A stretch of DNA of 64,000 nucleotides from Cavia porcellus (GCF_034190915.1 NW_026947502.1:38222785-38286784); one strand, 5' to 3'; shown: positions 1 to 13,200, numbered from the stretch's first letter. Numbers and translations are program-made. Notes: a model not told the origin generated them from the sequence alone.

Positions 1-1110
1 AAGGAACTGCATCCCTTTAAATTTTCTACACAAAGGTACTGTTGGGAAGGATTTTGTTTTTTAGAGGCACTTAAAACACTGTCATCTCAAAATGTAAGTG
101 TTGTAATACCTGCTGATTATTTGAGACCATTAATTTCCTTAATGTTTCTTTCTACGACTTCTTCTAAGCCTCCTTGGTTTTTATTTCAAAAGTAAAATGC
201 ACATTTGTATTGAAAGTTCATCACAAATTTCACACTGTCAGCAATGTCTGGATTAATTTAGGAAAGAAGAGATTACAAAGAGAGCAATCCTCTCTGAGGT
301 TATCTGACACCATTTTTCCACCTTTTAGTTCTTGAACCTGAAACCAAGTCTGTGAAATAATACTTCAAAAGTGCAAATGTTAGCAGTATCTAATGATACA
401 GAGAGCACATGACAGTTCCTAACTTGACACTTTGCTTTTAACGGGCTTTTCCAAAGAACCGCAACAAAAGCAAGTAGAAGATTTTCCCAGAAACGCAGAT
501 CTGATCTTCTCCAGTGACCAGCCTTTGTAAGACTCGTCTGCACGTTTCCACTGTGAACCTTTCTGCTTTTTAGTCTGAGGAACTTGGAGGTGCCCTGCAC
601 TGAATAGTCATAAGGACACTTTAGGTTTGCTCAGGGCTCTCAACTGTGTTAGAACAGACAGCACATCATTTGGTACGCACCAACTTCAAGGAGAAAAATG
701 TGGTTCTCCAATCCTCTCCCACACAAGGAACAAGAGGCTCAGCATGATTCACTGAATGAGAGGCTCCCAAAATGAAATCTCTTCACAATCACCAAAAAGG
801 CACTGATTTCTGCTGCCTGTCAGGCCTGGAGATGGACCAGTTGGGTCTCTGGCAGAGCCAAATGTTCTGCTGTTATAGTTCCAGTGTGAAATCACTACTG
901 CGCTGCATCTCCTAGCACTTGTGCATGCAGACACACGCACACAGGCGCTACAGCTCATCTCTTACCAGCAGCTTACCTGAATAGAAGATATGAGAAGGCA
1001 GAAACAGGAAACCCTTATCTCGCACTGACAGCATGCAGCCAGTGCCTACAGCGGTTTAAACCACTGACTCACTGAAGCTTCATGGTAACTGTATGTAGCC
1101 ATTTGCTACT
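1..1110. other. Unique intergenic or intronic sequence, no gene seen
   Basis: AT-rich non-repetitive sequence. Open frames here are short (under 100 codons), have no recognisable domain and are not supported by splice signals on both sides. I see no repeat that I can name in this stretch. Confidence 0.5.
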
Positions 1111-1114
1111 ACCA

Positions 1115-1220
1115 TTCCTCTTTACAAGAGAGGGATAAACAGCTTCAGTTAAGGAGTTTGCCTGAACTCACATAGGTAATGAAGGGTGAAATCTGCTTCT
1201 GAATCCAAGTCCTGCTTCTC
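1115..1220 (+). repeat. MIR SINE fragment
   Basis: The order 'tttacaagagagggataaac', then a central 'ggagtttgcctgaactcacat', then 'gaatccaagtcctgcttc' follows the MIR core and 3' part (tttacagatgagg, cttgcccaaggtcacac, gaacccagg) in sense orientation. It is strongly diverged, as expected for this mammal-wide tRNA-derived family. Confidence 0.6.
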
Positions 1221-1229
1221 CGCAGCACT

Positions 1230-4200
1230 GGCTGACAGGATGCCTGTTTGTTCTCTCCAGTGTGCGCTTTTGTTTGCTGGGGTTGTTTCCCTCCCACCCA
1301 CCTGTAAGTTTTAACTGAGTATTGAATTGAGGTGTAACAGGTATCTTAGACATTGTAATCTCCGGCTTGCTTTATCAGCCTCCTGTTTGCAATTAAGCAG
1401 AGACATGCTACAACAATGAGGACATCAATAATCCCACTAAGGAATCAGCTTGCCTGAGCTGACAATTCAAAGTGTGAGGAGCTGTCAATTTTCGGACTGG
1501 CAGGGGAAGGCTTTAGAACATCTGCCTGATCTTTGCTACTATGATTCTTCTGAGCTGGTCACAGGAGCCTCTTGGAGATCCTCAAGGCTGTTATGTACAT
1601 GGACCGGAAGAAACAGCGACAACAAAAGACACTGGCATGTCAATCACCACCCCCAACGTCACTGACACCAGTCAAGGAATCACTGATTCCCCAGAGAACA
1701 CTGCAAGGGGAACCCTGGCCCGGATTTTTCCTGCTCCTCCTTCACATTTCACAAAGCCTAGAGCTTTCTCTGATGTTCACACTGCTTTTTAAAAGAGGAT
1801 TTTGTATCAAACTGTCCTTCTTAACATGTTTTAGTCTGACAAGCTGAAAATGACGCAGTGAACTATTTGGGCAAAATGATATAAAAAAATCTAGGTAACG
1901 TTACATAGACTCTGCCATTTTTCTGAACCAGAGCAAAGACAGGTGCCACGGAAGGCCATGACAATAAAATGGAGTAGTGTATAAAAAAGCTATGAGAAAC
2001 CAGACACTGATTTCCACCCGTTAGGTCAACTTGCGATTTGGTGCTAAATGAAATCCCCATGGGTTGGGTCTAAGAGGAGGATGTTCTTCCCCATCCCTCA
2101 GCCAGGGGTCAGGGCCAGAGAACAATTTAGTCAAGCACCTGAGGACTGCAGTCAGGTGACAGTTCTGCTGGGTGCAGCCTGAAGCAGCCTGAACCTGGGT
2201 GAACCCTGCCTCCTCTGAGGGGACTCTTGGTCTATTTCAACTGGAGGAGGGACAACTCTTAGAAAGTTTATTTACATATGCCCATTATATATATTAACAC
2301 TCATCTCCAAGAAATGTTAGTAGTGGGGCAATTTTATAAATCCAATAGAAAATTATTTCATAATTGGTCTCAATTGTTGCCAGATGTGACAAAAATGAAT
2401 ACAGTTTCATTCAGCCATTGCCAAAATATACTAGAAAGTTTAAAAAAAAAAAAAAAAAAAAAAAACACCCTGGATCTAGTGAAAGGATAAATTTGTAATA
2501 ATGGAGATCTTGTGTGGAAGAAAGCAGTCTCTTGCAGAGAAGGCCCCGGAGGTGGTGGCCAGGGTCTAGACAGCATGCGCTCACCACCACCACCCCAGAA
2601 GTCTTGGGGGCCCCCACAGACTTCCCAACTTGGAAAGCAGACCATAATGTTGGTCTCCAAATTGCTTTAAAAATCAAAGCAAAAACCAGTATGTACGGTA
2701 CACTGAACTGGTACATTATGTAACTTTGTATCAGGCCTGTTTGGAAGGCTCTGTATTGGGAAACTTTTATTAACAGATTTCCTTTAAACGCAAATGCGAC
2801 CTCATTTACCTGTAAGCCCTTGAAAATCACCAAGTAAAAACTTAGCCAAATTTCTCCTCAACTTCAATGCACCCACTGAAGTGGGAGCACTGTGAACTCG
2901 AAGTCCCGCTCCTCAAAGGGATTAAGCCTTAAATATACCGTCTTGGCTGATCACACTCGGTGTCATTAGCGTCTGTTTAATATGGCAGCTGATGCCTTGT
3001 GGTCCCTTTGCAAATAGGGGAGAGTGGAGCCTTGGAGAGAAGTGAATGATAATTGCCCGCCGCAGGACTGTGTGGCGCTGTCTGTGACAGCAGCAAATGG
3101 GGAAAATAGGAAGGCATTAGAGGAGGTCTGTTGTCCTGACGGAGTGGGATTCCTAGAACACACTGTGCTATCAAATGAGATTTGGCTCCACAGTGCTGGG
3201 AGCAAACAATGGACTCAATAGTGCCCAGCTCTGGTTGCCGGGCATAGCCTTAGCTCCTTCAGTCAGAGCGGCCTTTCATTCAAAGGAGCAGGAGCCACAC
3301 TAGAGAATGGAAAGGGGACATTGTGTTATGGTCTGGAAAAACTGAGAATCACACGTATTAGGAAAAAAAAAAACTCAACAGACTTTGAACCAGGATGACT
3401 GAACAACACAGTATACATATGGCTTCTCACAGTCCATGTGATAAGCTTCAACCAATCTATAATCATTTTTTATGAACAATCATAGCAATGATCGGAAGAC
3501 TGTGTTCAGCCTCTATGCTAGAAAGATCTGGGTGGATGATGGATCTTTCTTAGGTTTTTTATCTCTGGAAAGGGAAGGGGAAAGAGTGTTTAATGAATGG
3601 GTGTGGGAATGGGGCTCACTCACAGAGAGCCTGGAGTCAGGGAGGGTCTCTCTATTCTGTGTGTGTGTGTGTTTGTGTGGCCCAAGCTCATGAAAACAAG
3701 CAATGAACTTCAGTAACATCAATGAAAATGAAAATGTCTGAAATCACCTACTGTAAAATACACCGTGTCTTAGAGTCACCTATCAGTCCACTGACGGGTA
3801 ATATATCCCACCAGTAATAAGCAAGGAGTGAGTTAGAGCTAGTTCTTAACTTGCAAAGTTGAGACTAAAAAAAACAAAAATGGGGACAATTTCTATTCCA
3901 AACTGCCTCCGGCACCCAAGCCAGTTTAACTGTTGAAATCAAAGGCAGTCAATTGTAGCCTGTACAAGTAGGTGCAAGTCTCCATTATTCAGGGAGCATC
4001 GTCAAACCAGTTTGCCTCAGATATCCACTTTAAACTGATTTCAGTGCAAAAATCCTCTCTAAGTGAAGTATTTCCACAAAAATATATAGCAGCTATCAAC
4101 ATTTATTATTTGTAAAATCAAAAAATGAAGTATGCATTTTAAGCTGGAGGAAAGTACCCTGTAATAATATTTTTATTAAGACATTTTTTCACAACTACTC

Positions 4201-5150
4201 TGCAAAAAGCAAAGTTGGAAAGAAAATTCTGTGTTTTAAGGTTTGGTTTGATGAGAGGCGGTCAGTGATGTCCAAATGACCCCTGACTTGCTACTTTCTT
4301 GAAAGGTTTCACAGTGTGGTACACACATACAAGCACACACACAAACCAAACAAGTACCTCCTGGAGCTTTTGCATCAGAAGCCTTGAAACCCAAAGTCCT
4401 TGACTAGAGAACTCTGTTTCTCAACAGGGCCCATTGCAGAAGCCGAGGGACATGGCCGGGCAGTAGGGTCACCATCCATCCAGCCCACTGCTGCCTTGTT
4501 TGTTGAGATTGTCAGCACACTGCCAATTATGGCCTATTTTGATGGTTTTTGTGTTGTGAACATCTGTCCACTAGCATCTGGCCAGGGCCCAAATCCATTT
4601 CACAAGAAACACCAAACAGCTGTCAGATGGCCCTGACCTTGGGTGAATACCAAATGAGTGCAATTCTCCTGCCACAGGGAGGGCCGTTCCTATCACCCAG
4701 CTGGAGTCTCCAACTCATTCCGTAAGCCCTGCCTGACCAGCAGCTTCCTTGTTCCTGCGAATTAAGCTTTGCCTGTTGGGGCACAGTTGGACTGCAAAAA
4801 CACATTCATGAAATATCTAGAAGTTTATCCACTTGAATAAATAACTTGATAAGCAATATCGGAATTAACTTTCACTTGCTTTAGAGCTGACGATCATTTG
4901 AGCCCACGCTTCTCTTCCATAGCCCAGCCTGTCTCTCTCCTCCTTGTACTTCAGTGAAGTAGGGGAAAGGCCATGTCAGAATAGAAACCTGCTTTCTAGC
5001 CCATCCACTCTGCTGTTGAGCGGTTCCGCCTTTAAGGTTTGTATTTAAAGTTAATGACTTCATTTGACAGTTTAGTTTATTGTTAAAAAGTTAATGGTAA
5101 CATAACCAAGGTTTACTGTAGAAATTGAACTTTTTTTGTATGTATACACT
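1230..5150. other. Unique sequence with simple A and TG tracts
   Basis: No gene or named repeat recognised. It contains an uninterrupted A24 run at 2,442-2,465, a short TG tract near 3,658-3,676 and a short CA-rich patch near 4,322-4,345. Frames that cross the A24 run produce poly-Lys or poly-Phe and are not credible proteins. Confidence 0.5.
2442..2465 (+). repeat. A24 homopolymer
   Basis: Twenty-four consecutive A residues. It could be the tail of a degraded retroposed copy, but I see no recognisable SINE head directly upstream, so it is reported only as a homopolymer. Confidence 0.85.
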
Positions 5151-5945
5151 GGGTTTTTGGGGGGGAGGCTTCCTTTTTTAAAATTTTTATTAGTACATAT
5201 TAGTACAATATGGTCCTAGATGTCCTAGTACTTAATGTTTACATTTACTGTATGGGATTGCTCCACATACAGGACACATTTTTATACACTGTTTTTGAGT
5301 TGGAGTTTTACAGAGGACCTAGGCCATCTTGGTGAGAATTCTTGAATATCAGGATTCCAAATACTATATTACCTACAGCCTATGCACTGGGATTCACAAA
5401 ACTCATCCAGTAAAGAAACCCTTGATGACATCACCTTAGCATCTCTGTGTCTGTCCCTAGAGAGGAGAGCCATTGCTTAGGGCATGAGATACCAGCCTGA
5501 GTGACCAGCTGCAGACTACACATTGGACCCAAAGGCAAGTGAGCACAGGAGCAATACTCAGGTATCTCACCTCTCATATCTTATTTAATATGTTTTAAAT
5601 ATTTAGTAGTATCCAATTTAGCCCTCTGCAAATACTGGCACATAATAAATTATTTCCTACAGCAGAAAATAAATCTGGCAGTATTCAATCTGTTATTTTA
5701 AGTCATGCCCTGGCATACAAAAGAACATGGGAGAAAGCAGCAGGCAACGCCTCATCTGGACACTATCATCTTGTCATTACCTCGTCTTTCCAGTTTTAAC
5801 TTGCATGCAAATAACCTATTTCCTGCTGGTGACAAAAACACTAAATTCATCTCATTTCACCAGGAGGCTTTGATATCAAAAAATAATGACTCATTTTATG
5901 GAGGGTTTGCCACACATCACCAATCCTTCTGGTACATATTGCTCC
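5150..5945. other. Unclassified AT-rich stretch
   Basis: The start (5,160-5,230) has a T-rich block followed by a repeated 'attagtacatattagtacaa' motif, which could be the 3' end of an old antisense retroelement. I cannot assign a family. No coding evidence. Confidence 0.35.
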
Positions 5946-5946
5946 A

Positions 5947-6105
5947 TTGAATCATAAGAATCTCATTTTGCCAGGTAGGGACTTAGTATTTTCATGCTAG
6001 AGAGGAAGAAAGCAAGGCACAGAGATACTGAGTAATTTCCCCACAACCATGTAACCAACAGAACGGCAGACTCCAGGGCTCAGACACTGAATGCTCTCCT
6101 TTACA
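5947..6105 (+). repeat. MIR SINE
   Basis: Sense MIR. The core 'aggcacagagatactgagtaa', then 'tttccccacaaccatgtaa' and 'ggcagactccagggctcag', match the conserved order aggcacagagaggttaagtaa, cttgcccaaggtcacacagc, gagccgggattc. Moderately diverged. Confidence 0.75.
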
Positions 6106-6229
6106 AGAAAAAAAAGTGGAGTCCTGTCCCTAACTTGGCCTTTCAGGTTGATTTTGCGTATATCTATCATGAACATGGTCTTAGATGTCCGACCTGACCT
6201 GAGTTTCAAAACTCTGGGGCCAACACCAT

Positions 6230-6268
6230 GATCATCACCATCACCATCACTACAACATCATCATTAAC
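6230..6268 (+). repeat. Imperfect (ATC)n trinucleotide repeat
   Basis: Runs of atcatcacc/atcacc/atcactacaacatcatc form an imperfect trinucleotide tract just downstream of the MIR copy. Confidence 0.7.
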
Positions 6269-6269
6269 C

Positions 6270-6948
6270 TTTTTCGTGGAACTTCTGTCAGCTTTTATGA
6301 GCTTTTAGGAGCTGGATTTACTTGTCTCATTGTCCTGTCGCTGTCGTAATCCAATGAGAATGCCTGCACTACACATTCAACAAGTAACTCTGGAGTTCTC
6401 ACTCATGCAAACTCTAGAGTTTGGCTGCTCTTTATACAAGGAATAGCAATGCTGGCACAACTGTCCGTGAGTACTTCATAGCAATAAGCTGCACTGTGTG
6501 CTCCTCCTTACAGAGAAGAATCTTTAAAGAGCTTGGATGAAAAAAAAAAAAATGCAAGGAGTCTGAAACTCTTCCCTGAGCACTGCACACTTAGAGAATG
6601 TCTGTTCAAACACTCCATACTTTTTTGATACTTGTAATTTTATTCACATTTATTAAAGTCTTTTAGCCTTTAGACTGAGTTTATTTTAACATATATGGCT
6701 TTTAAAATACACAGGATAGAAAATAAAATGAAATGAACTGGGTAGCCCTCAGCCTTCATTTTTGTTGCCTAACTTTGTCTTCAGAATTCAGCTTTCAATT
6801 TAGTCACTACTGTGTGTGTTTCTCCCACCCATTCTGTCCTCTGTGGCATTAGTGATGGGCACATTCTATAAACCACGTGCTCTAAACTTCTTATCAATAT
6901 TTAATGATAGTGTGTGGTTGGGCTGGACTGGTTGTTGATTAGGCAATA

Positions 6949-6980
<32 letters not shown>

Positions 6981-8525
6981 CTTTTCTGCGATCCAAACAA
7001 AAGTGGCTGTACTGAGATTAACACTAGAGGGCAGCCTGCAAGTTGGAAGCCAGCGATGCCAACCCCGGGTGTGCAATCATCTGACATACACTAGGTCAGA
7101 TAGGAAATCTGTAATTCAGGCCTCAGGGACACCAGCCCAAACACGCTGTCCTCACAGTAACAATAATTATTCCTTAATTCGCTCATGTCTAACTTGAATG
7201 TGCCTGCAACAGAAGACATGAAAGCACTTTGGTAAACTTTCTTCATTCTAGAATCTTAATTTATTAAAGCCACTGAATATCCATGATGTTTCCAGTCTTG
7301 TTTTTTTCTACTTCTACTCAGTTTCTTTTTAAAAACAAATTTAGAAGAATAAAACTCACATGCTACAAGTTTTATTTAGGAAAAACTTAGAAGAAAAATA
7401 CAAGATGAAGGTAAATATAGAACACTCATATTTTCAGGACTCTGTGTACAAATATCTGAACTAGTACAGGCATTGAAGGATTACTCTGGACAACCGCCCT
7501 GCATCAATATTTATCTAAAGGTTGAAATTATAAAATGAAGTCTGTGGTACCTCAATGATCTACACAATGGAAGTCCAAATAAAATATTGCACCCCACATT
7601 TCCCCTTCTACTATATGAGCAGCATTTGATTTTAGCACAAGGCAGTAAGTTGGTTTTGTTTCTTTTTAAAGCCTAGTGATCTGATTAACATTGTCTTATG
7701 AAATAAACAACACAGCTGAGGTGTTGTGTTTTGTAAATTACATCATCTGTAACAGTTCAGTTGCACAAAGGCAATCTAAAAGATAAACACTCATAAAAAT
7801 GCCCCCGTGGGGAGGGAGAGGGAAGGAAGGCATGTGTATAAGCAATTTCAAAATTCAGAAACTTTCATAAAATAAAATTGTTCAGAATGAAAAAATAATA
7901 GCAAACAGGTGACTCCTCTGTGCCCCGCTCCTTCCGTGACTGAATCCTTTTGTCCTGGGCTCTCCTGCCCTTTCTAAGGCCAGTTTTCATAGACACCTGG
8001 ACGGTGCTTCAGTCTTCCTCGTATTACCCACCTCGGATCATGGTGCGGGTCTCCCTGATGCTGGAGAAGCTGGTCCGGCTGCCAGACCCAATGTGACCCT
8101 GTGGGCATGTTTCACTTTGCACCAGCGTTCTGGCTGCGAGTGGAGGGTGAGCACAAGAGAACCGGGTGCAAGTCACTGGTACTGAGTCTACTATGTTTCA
8201 CGACAGCTACTAGTTACATGTTTTATTTATAAACCTGGGTTCTTGTCTTGGTTGGTGCCACCACTGTCCATTCAGCTTCCCAGCTGTGACATCTTGGAAA
8301 CACTTGGGATCCCCAGCTTCTTCCTTCACAAGTCTCACAGGTCCCCAGGCCCTGCTGGCTAAACTTTGCCAAAATAGTCTGTCCCTCTTTCCACTCACAG
8401 TCCTAACAGATTCATATTTCTCACACATCTATCTGCTGATGTCATCTTCTTGTTGAAAAGTTACAGCTGCCTGTGGAGCCAGGTCCCCCTCTTATTTTCC
8501 TCTCCCTTCCTCCGTTCATTTCTTT
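6270..8525. other. Unique sequence, no gene seen
   Basis: AT-rich non-repetitive DNA with a T21 tract near 6,958-6,979 and the CTCF-like site at 7,021. No open frame longer than about 75 codons and no domain. No repeat recognised between 7,200 and 8,500. Confidence 0.5.
7021..7035 (+). promoter_or_regulatory. Candidate CTCF binding site
   Basis: The sequence acactagagggcagc matches the CTCF core CCASYAGRKGGCRS at every position but the first (A for C). It sits in unique sequence, not inside a recognised repeat. Known: CTCF cores of this form anchor chromatin loops. Inference: a possible loop anchor or insulator; occupancy cannot be judged from sequence. Confidence 0.5.
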
Positions 8526-8527
8526 TT

Positions 8528-8713
8528 CGGTGACATTGGAGGTTGACCCATGACCTTTACACTGAACTACACGCCCAGACTAGTTTTTGTTTTGTTTTGA
8601 GATGGGGTCTCACTATAGTCACTAAATTGCCCAGACTGACCTGGAGTTTACAATCTTTCTGTCTCAGGTCCCCAAAATTTTGGGATTACAGGCATGTGAC
8701 ACCACGCCTGGCT
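8528..8713 (-). repeat. B1-ID composite SINE (B1-dID type)
   Basis: Read on the minus strand, a 7SL-derived B1 (Alu-like) monomer comes first, shown here as gagatggggtctcactat, then gggattacaggcatgtgac and caccacgcctggct. It is followed by an ID-like tRNA-derived unit (8,528-8,578, ending actgaactacacgcccag). The B1-plus-ID order is a rodent composite family; divergence is substantial. Confidence 0.75.
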
Positions 8714-9687
8714 TAACTCCTCTCTTTCAAGCAGGGCGGAACCCTCCTCCCAGCGCTCGGCTGCTGTTTCCCGCATCACTTGCACCTGAGCTTCAGAGGC
8801 CCATCCTCCCTTTCCTTACCCCATGGCTTCCTCCCGCTGCTCCTTTCGCTGGACTTGACCCACTCCTTAGACGCAAGGGGAAGGTTTGCTCGTTTTCTGA
8901 GCTCTGTCTCACTTTCCTTGCAGCTGGCCACGGCACTCTGTTCCCTGCTTAGTGCCCTTGCCACTCTGCTCCTGGGACAGGGACTTCTCATGCCCATTCT
9001 TCGCTAGTGTGGGCTGGACACCCAGCTTGCAGCAGGCACACACAACTGTGGCAGGCAGTGCGCAGTTTCAACTTGACTGACTTTGGGACCTGCCCAAGGG
9101 CAGCGAGGCACACTTCTTCCAGGTCGGTCAGGGTGGTGGTGGTAGAGGAGAGGTCTTAGGGTCCATGTCTAAATCCTGGCCCTTCCACTCCAGCATTCCT
9201 TCCCTGCTCTGCTTGCTGTCTGCCATAAACCGAGCAGCTGAGATCAGTCACACCTTTCTGCCTGCTGTCTCTGCCTGGGAGTCAGCTGACCTGGGCTGGA
9301 ACCATCAGCACCTTAAACCTCTCCTCCTTAAAGTTGGAGGGCAGCATTGTGCTGCAGTGACCAAGCTGACTAATATGACCGACCCATCAGTAAATTCTTA
9401 ATTAATTCACCATCTTTCTACAGCTGATGTCATCTTGTAGAACACTTTCTTGCCCAGTGTTAAACGTTTATCCGCTGAAGTACACTGAACTGCCACATTG
9501 AGTACACCTAGTTTCCTAACCCAGAGGCACTCTGTCAGAGGAAAGGTGCACTCACGCTGTGCCATGGGGTGCTCTCTACTTCACGCTTGTCTTACAGATG
9601 AGACTGCAAGCCCCAGGGAGCTATTATTGTGGGAACATCCGCTTCAGCTTTTTGCCTTTTCTGTTCCACTCTGTGCTAGGGTCAAAG
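8714..9687. other. GC-moderate unique stretch
   Basis: More GC-rich than its surroundings, with several overlapping 70-90-codon frames on both strands. None shows a domain or a convincing start, and the overlap of frames on both strands argues against coding. Part of 9,250-9,360 may be a very degraded MIR in antisense, but not clearly enough to call. Confidence 0.4.
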
Positions 9688-9814
9688 TTGCTGTTCTTGG
9701 GGGCTGGGGATTTAGCTCAGCGGCAGAAGCATCTGCCTTGTAAGCAGGCTGTCGTGAGTTCGATCTTCAGTACCGATAAAAAAGAAAAAGACAAAAAAAA
9801 ACCTTGCTGTTCTT
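9688..9814 (+). mobile_element. ID SINE with 11-bp target-site duplication
   Basis: A full-length tRNA-derived ID copy in sense orientation (body about 9,699-9,803): head ggggctggggatttagctc, A and B boxes of the internal Pol III promoter (B box gagttcgat), then the GATAAAAAAG A-rich tail. It is flanked by perfect direct repeats ttgctgttctt at 9,688-9,698 and 9,804-9,814. The perfect duplication shows recent L1-mediated insertion. Confidence 0.93.
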
Positions 9815-10224
9815 ATATTAGAATGTATTTTTGTACTATAAAATAGATCTGGAATCACAAATAAAATCACCACTTGCCAACTGATCTGCATTATAAGATT
9901 TTGACTTAAAATGCCAAGGATCTCCAGAGTCAATGTGGCCTCCATAAATGCTCCTCTACTGAGAAGCAGGAATTTAAATCTCACATGCTCCAAAGCTTCA
10001 GGTAGCATGTTCTGAAAGCTGCTTTCAACTTGCTCTGTATTGGGGTTCAACCTGCATAACAGGCATTATTTAGGAATATCTCTGGCTGCAAGACTATTTT
10101 TTTTTTTTAAAGATTTGTAATGTGTGGAATAAACAGCACAGTGATGAGCTGAAGCTAAACACCACAGGCTTGGAAGGCTGGACACCTCCTCCCAGGCCCT
10201 TCCCTTGCAGAAGCTCCACTCTTA
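9815..10224. other. Unique sequence between SINEs
   Basis: No gene or repeat recognised apart from a T10 run near 10,099-10,108. Confidence 0.45.
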
Positions 10225-10425
10225 GCCCATTGGTTGACCTCTCTAACACTCAGCTCATCTTTAAAATGAGCATCGTAATACCAGCTCTATCTAACCCATA
10301 ATGTTTGCCTGGCAACTGAAGTTTGTAATGAGATTACATGAGGCAAAATTTAGAAACACACTTTGAAAAATAGAAGCACTATATAAACGAATCTTGGTTA
10401 TTAATAGCACCATTAAATATTGTCA
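10225..10425 (-). repeat. MIR SINE, antisense
   Basis: The order gacctctctaacactcagct, then tctttaaaatgagcatcgta, then attacatgaggcaaaat and gaagcactatataaac is the reverse complement of MIR (the familiar cctctctgagcctcag, ctgtaaaatggggataat, gattaaatgag). Diverged copy. Confidence 0.7.
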
Positions 10426-10429
10426 TTGC

Positions 10430-13200
10430 TGATCATCATCAGTGTGCCCCACTACAGTGTTTGAGGGGGGCTCCAAGGAACCTCTTCCTGAGGCAGAAGC
10501 ATCCTGTGACCCCTTCACTGCTGGAAGCCAGTCTATTCCCTTCCAAGGATCAGGATGTCATGGGGACTAAAAAACAGCGAAAGGTGCGAACTGTTATGAA
10601 CACTTTTCCCAGAATAAGCCCTCCAGGTGAGCCTAGGTGTGGCTGACAGCTCAGAGGAAAACACCTTCTATTTGGTCTATTTGGTCTGAATCTGCATTTT
10701 AATGACAATGTGATAATGTCACGCTATTTGCTTGACATTGCAGAACTTCTTGCACACCTGGCCTGGCTGAGGCACTGCAGATAGAACTAGAGGTAGTTGT
10801 GTTTACTGTTGGTGACGGACGTGTTTGAGAGTATTAACAGGTTTTCTGTTTGGGACATGGCAAAATGTGAAGCGGAATTCCCTTCCCCCTCTGAGACTGC
10901 CCTGGAGAATTAATTAATCAGCATATTCATCATGTTGAACTTCCCTTCGTCACAAATGGGAGGAAACACCTTGTAGATAAAAACTAACTTTTATAGAAAA
11001 CATGTCCCTGTACTAGCAGCACCCCTTTTAAAAAAGTTTCTAAAAGCTGTGCTGCCTTTGCTCTTAGTTACCTATGAAACTCCTCTGCTCTTTCCATTTT
11101 GGACTCCTTTTTTGTGCAAACATGGGGTGGTGGTGCAAGGCTGCTGTATTTCTATTAAAAATAAAGTCATACTGCATGCAGGAAGAGGATCACTCTAAAA
11201 TTATTTTAAATAGTCACGACTCCAGGATTCAGTATCGCAAATATTACCAATCAATCCAATCTTGGTAACTTCGCATAAAGATGCCTACAGATGGGAAAGT
11301 CTAATTGTAAAAGCTAAGCATTTATAATTCATAAGCACAAATGAGACCAAACTAGGTGGGTTTTATACTTAGAGTTTTGCATAAGTTACAAAATGACTGT
11401 TCATAAGTTGGTATTTATGTACTATATTCAACTCTTATTAGATTCTCATTAAAAGTTAAATGTAAATAGCACATTAACATTTATAATTCAGCTTCCTGAC
11501 ATCTGTTGTAAAACTCATGACACAGGGAAATGTACTTTTAATCCAAAGTAAGGTCCAGTTCTCTCCAGTATCCTCAGTGCTTCCTGATTCTGTGCAGCAC
11601 TCAGTGAAAGTACTTTAGGGAAAGGAAATGCTTTTTGGCCTACTACTTTGAGCAAATACAAAGTTTTTATCTGAAAATACTGAGGTGCCATTTAAAATCC
11701 TATTCAATTGTTGGAAGCAATGGCCTTGAGTTCTGTTAAGTCAGTAAATATCCGCAATTTTAATAGGTAAACTTGTTTAAAGTGAAATACATTTCCTCTA
11801 AGGACACAAAAGGTCTGCATCACTAACTCATAAATTTCAGTTGCTATCAAGAGATAGTACACTCTCAATATGACCATTCTCACAATGATACAGAATCACA
11901 GTTTTCCATTATAGTAAGAACACAGGGTGATTTGTGTGGCAAGATAATGGAGGCACGTTCACGTCACTGCTGTCTGAAAGTGCTCCCTCTAAATACAGCC
12001 TCTATGGATGCCTCAAAGGCACAAGAGGATATCTGTAATCAGAATCATTAATCAAGATTATTTAAATTCCACATCATAGTTGATTGACACAAAAAGTAGC
12101 GCTCACTTTTCTGAAAACTATAAATACAATTCACGTCTACTTGGACCCCCAAGAGTAACCACCATCTTTAGATTCCTGAGAGGGAAGAAGACTACATTTA
12201 CCAAAATTCTTCTAACATAAAAAGCTTCAGTCTTAGTCCCAATGTTCCCTCTCTGTCTCCCTCTCTCTCCCTCTTCCCTGTCCTCCTTCCCTCCTTCACT
12301 CCCTTCTTTCCCCTCCAAATACTCAGGGGCCCATAATATTGAGTGTACCAATGTGTGTTTTCTTTGCTTCAGGGAGTGATGTGAGAGGGAGGTGGAGATG
12401 GGCTGGGAATAACTGCAGCCTATGGCTGAGCCAGACCACATGATCAGAAACTGCTGTGACACTTAAAAGTGTTTCTCCATAAGGAATTCCGGTGCTCAGA
12501 AGCCTGGTGAAGCCAGCAGCAATTAAGGCCATGCTATCCTTTTAATTCAGTTCACATTATTGGCCTCTAAAATCAATCATTTTGTGTGGTTGAGAGAGGG
12601 GTCTATATAATAGGCACATGTATTAAAAATGCTTGTTGACCGTACACAAAAATTTTGGCAGGCTGAATCTGGGGAAATTTAAAACGGCTGCTTTAAAGCT
12701 TACTTTGAAATAAAACTAATCATTTTCTAGTAAAAAAAAAAAAAAGAAAAAGTAGCTAATCTCCTATATTAGCTCATGTATAATGACTTCAGAAGTTTTC
12801 TTCTGACTATGCTTAGGTTTTCCACCTGATACCTGTATATCCTGAATGTGTCAAGTTATTTTGTTTTAATCTAAAAAGGAATCAATTTGTTTGGCTTAGA
12901 CTGATAGGAGCCCTTGAGAGTCCACTTGAGAAATGGAAATAAAACACGAACAAGTGTACCAGTATCTATGACCTAACAAAAGCCAGATATGTTCTACATC
13001 ACACACCCGGCAAATAAAATCACGACAATGTGTGCATCTCCCTCTTGCAGCAACGTACTCTCCAAATCTTTTCTGACAGTGTGTCAATGTCTATATGCAA
13101 CTGGAGGCCCTTTCCTAATCAGCTCTGAAGTTAAAAATCTAAAAGCAGGCAACATATTAGAATTATTAAAGAAATGAGAAACATTCATATACTTAAGAGC
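10430..13200. other. Unique sequence with conserved-looking AT-rich patches
   Basis: Non-repetitive. At 10,905-10,935 there is a run of homeodomain-type motifs (ttaattaatcagcatattca). A pyrimidine tract lies at 12,244-12,318 and an A-rich tract at 12,731-12,751. Frames found here are short and overlap on both strands. No gene recognised. Confidence 0.45.
12244..12318 (+). repeat. Polypyrimidine (CT-rich) tract
   Basis: About 75 bases almost entirely C and T, made of ccctctctgtctccctctct-like units. Frames across it give low-complexity Glu/Gly/Arg peptides on the minus strand. Confidence 0.8.

Noticed and set aside
9699..9780. Possible tRNA gene (A and B boxes present)
   Set aside because: The tRNA-like fold is that of the ID SINE head, with an A-rich tail and target-site duplications; it is a retroposon, not a tRNA gene.
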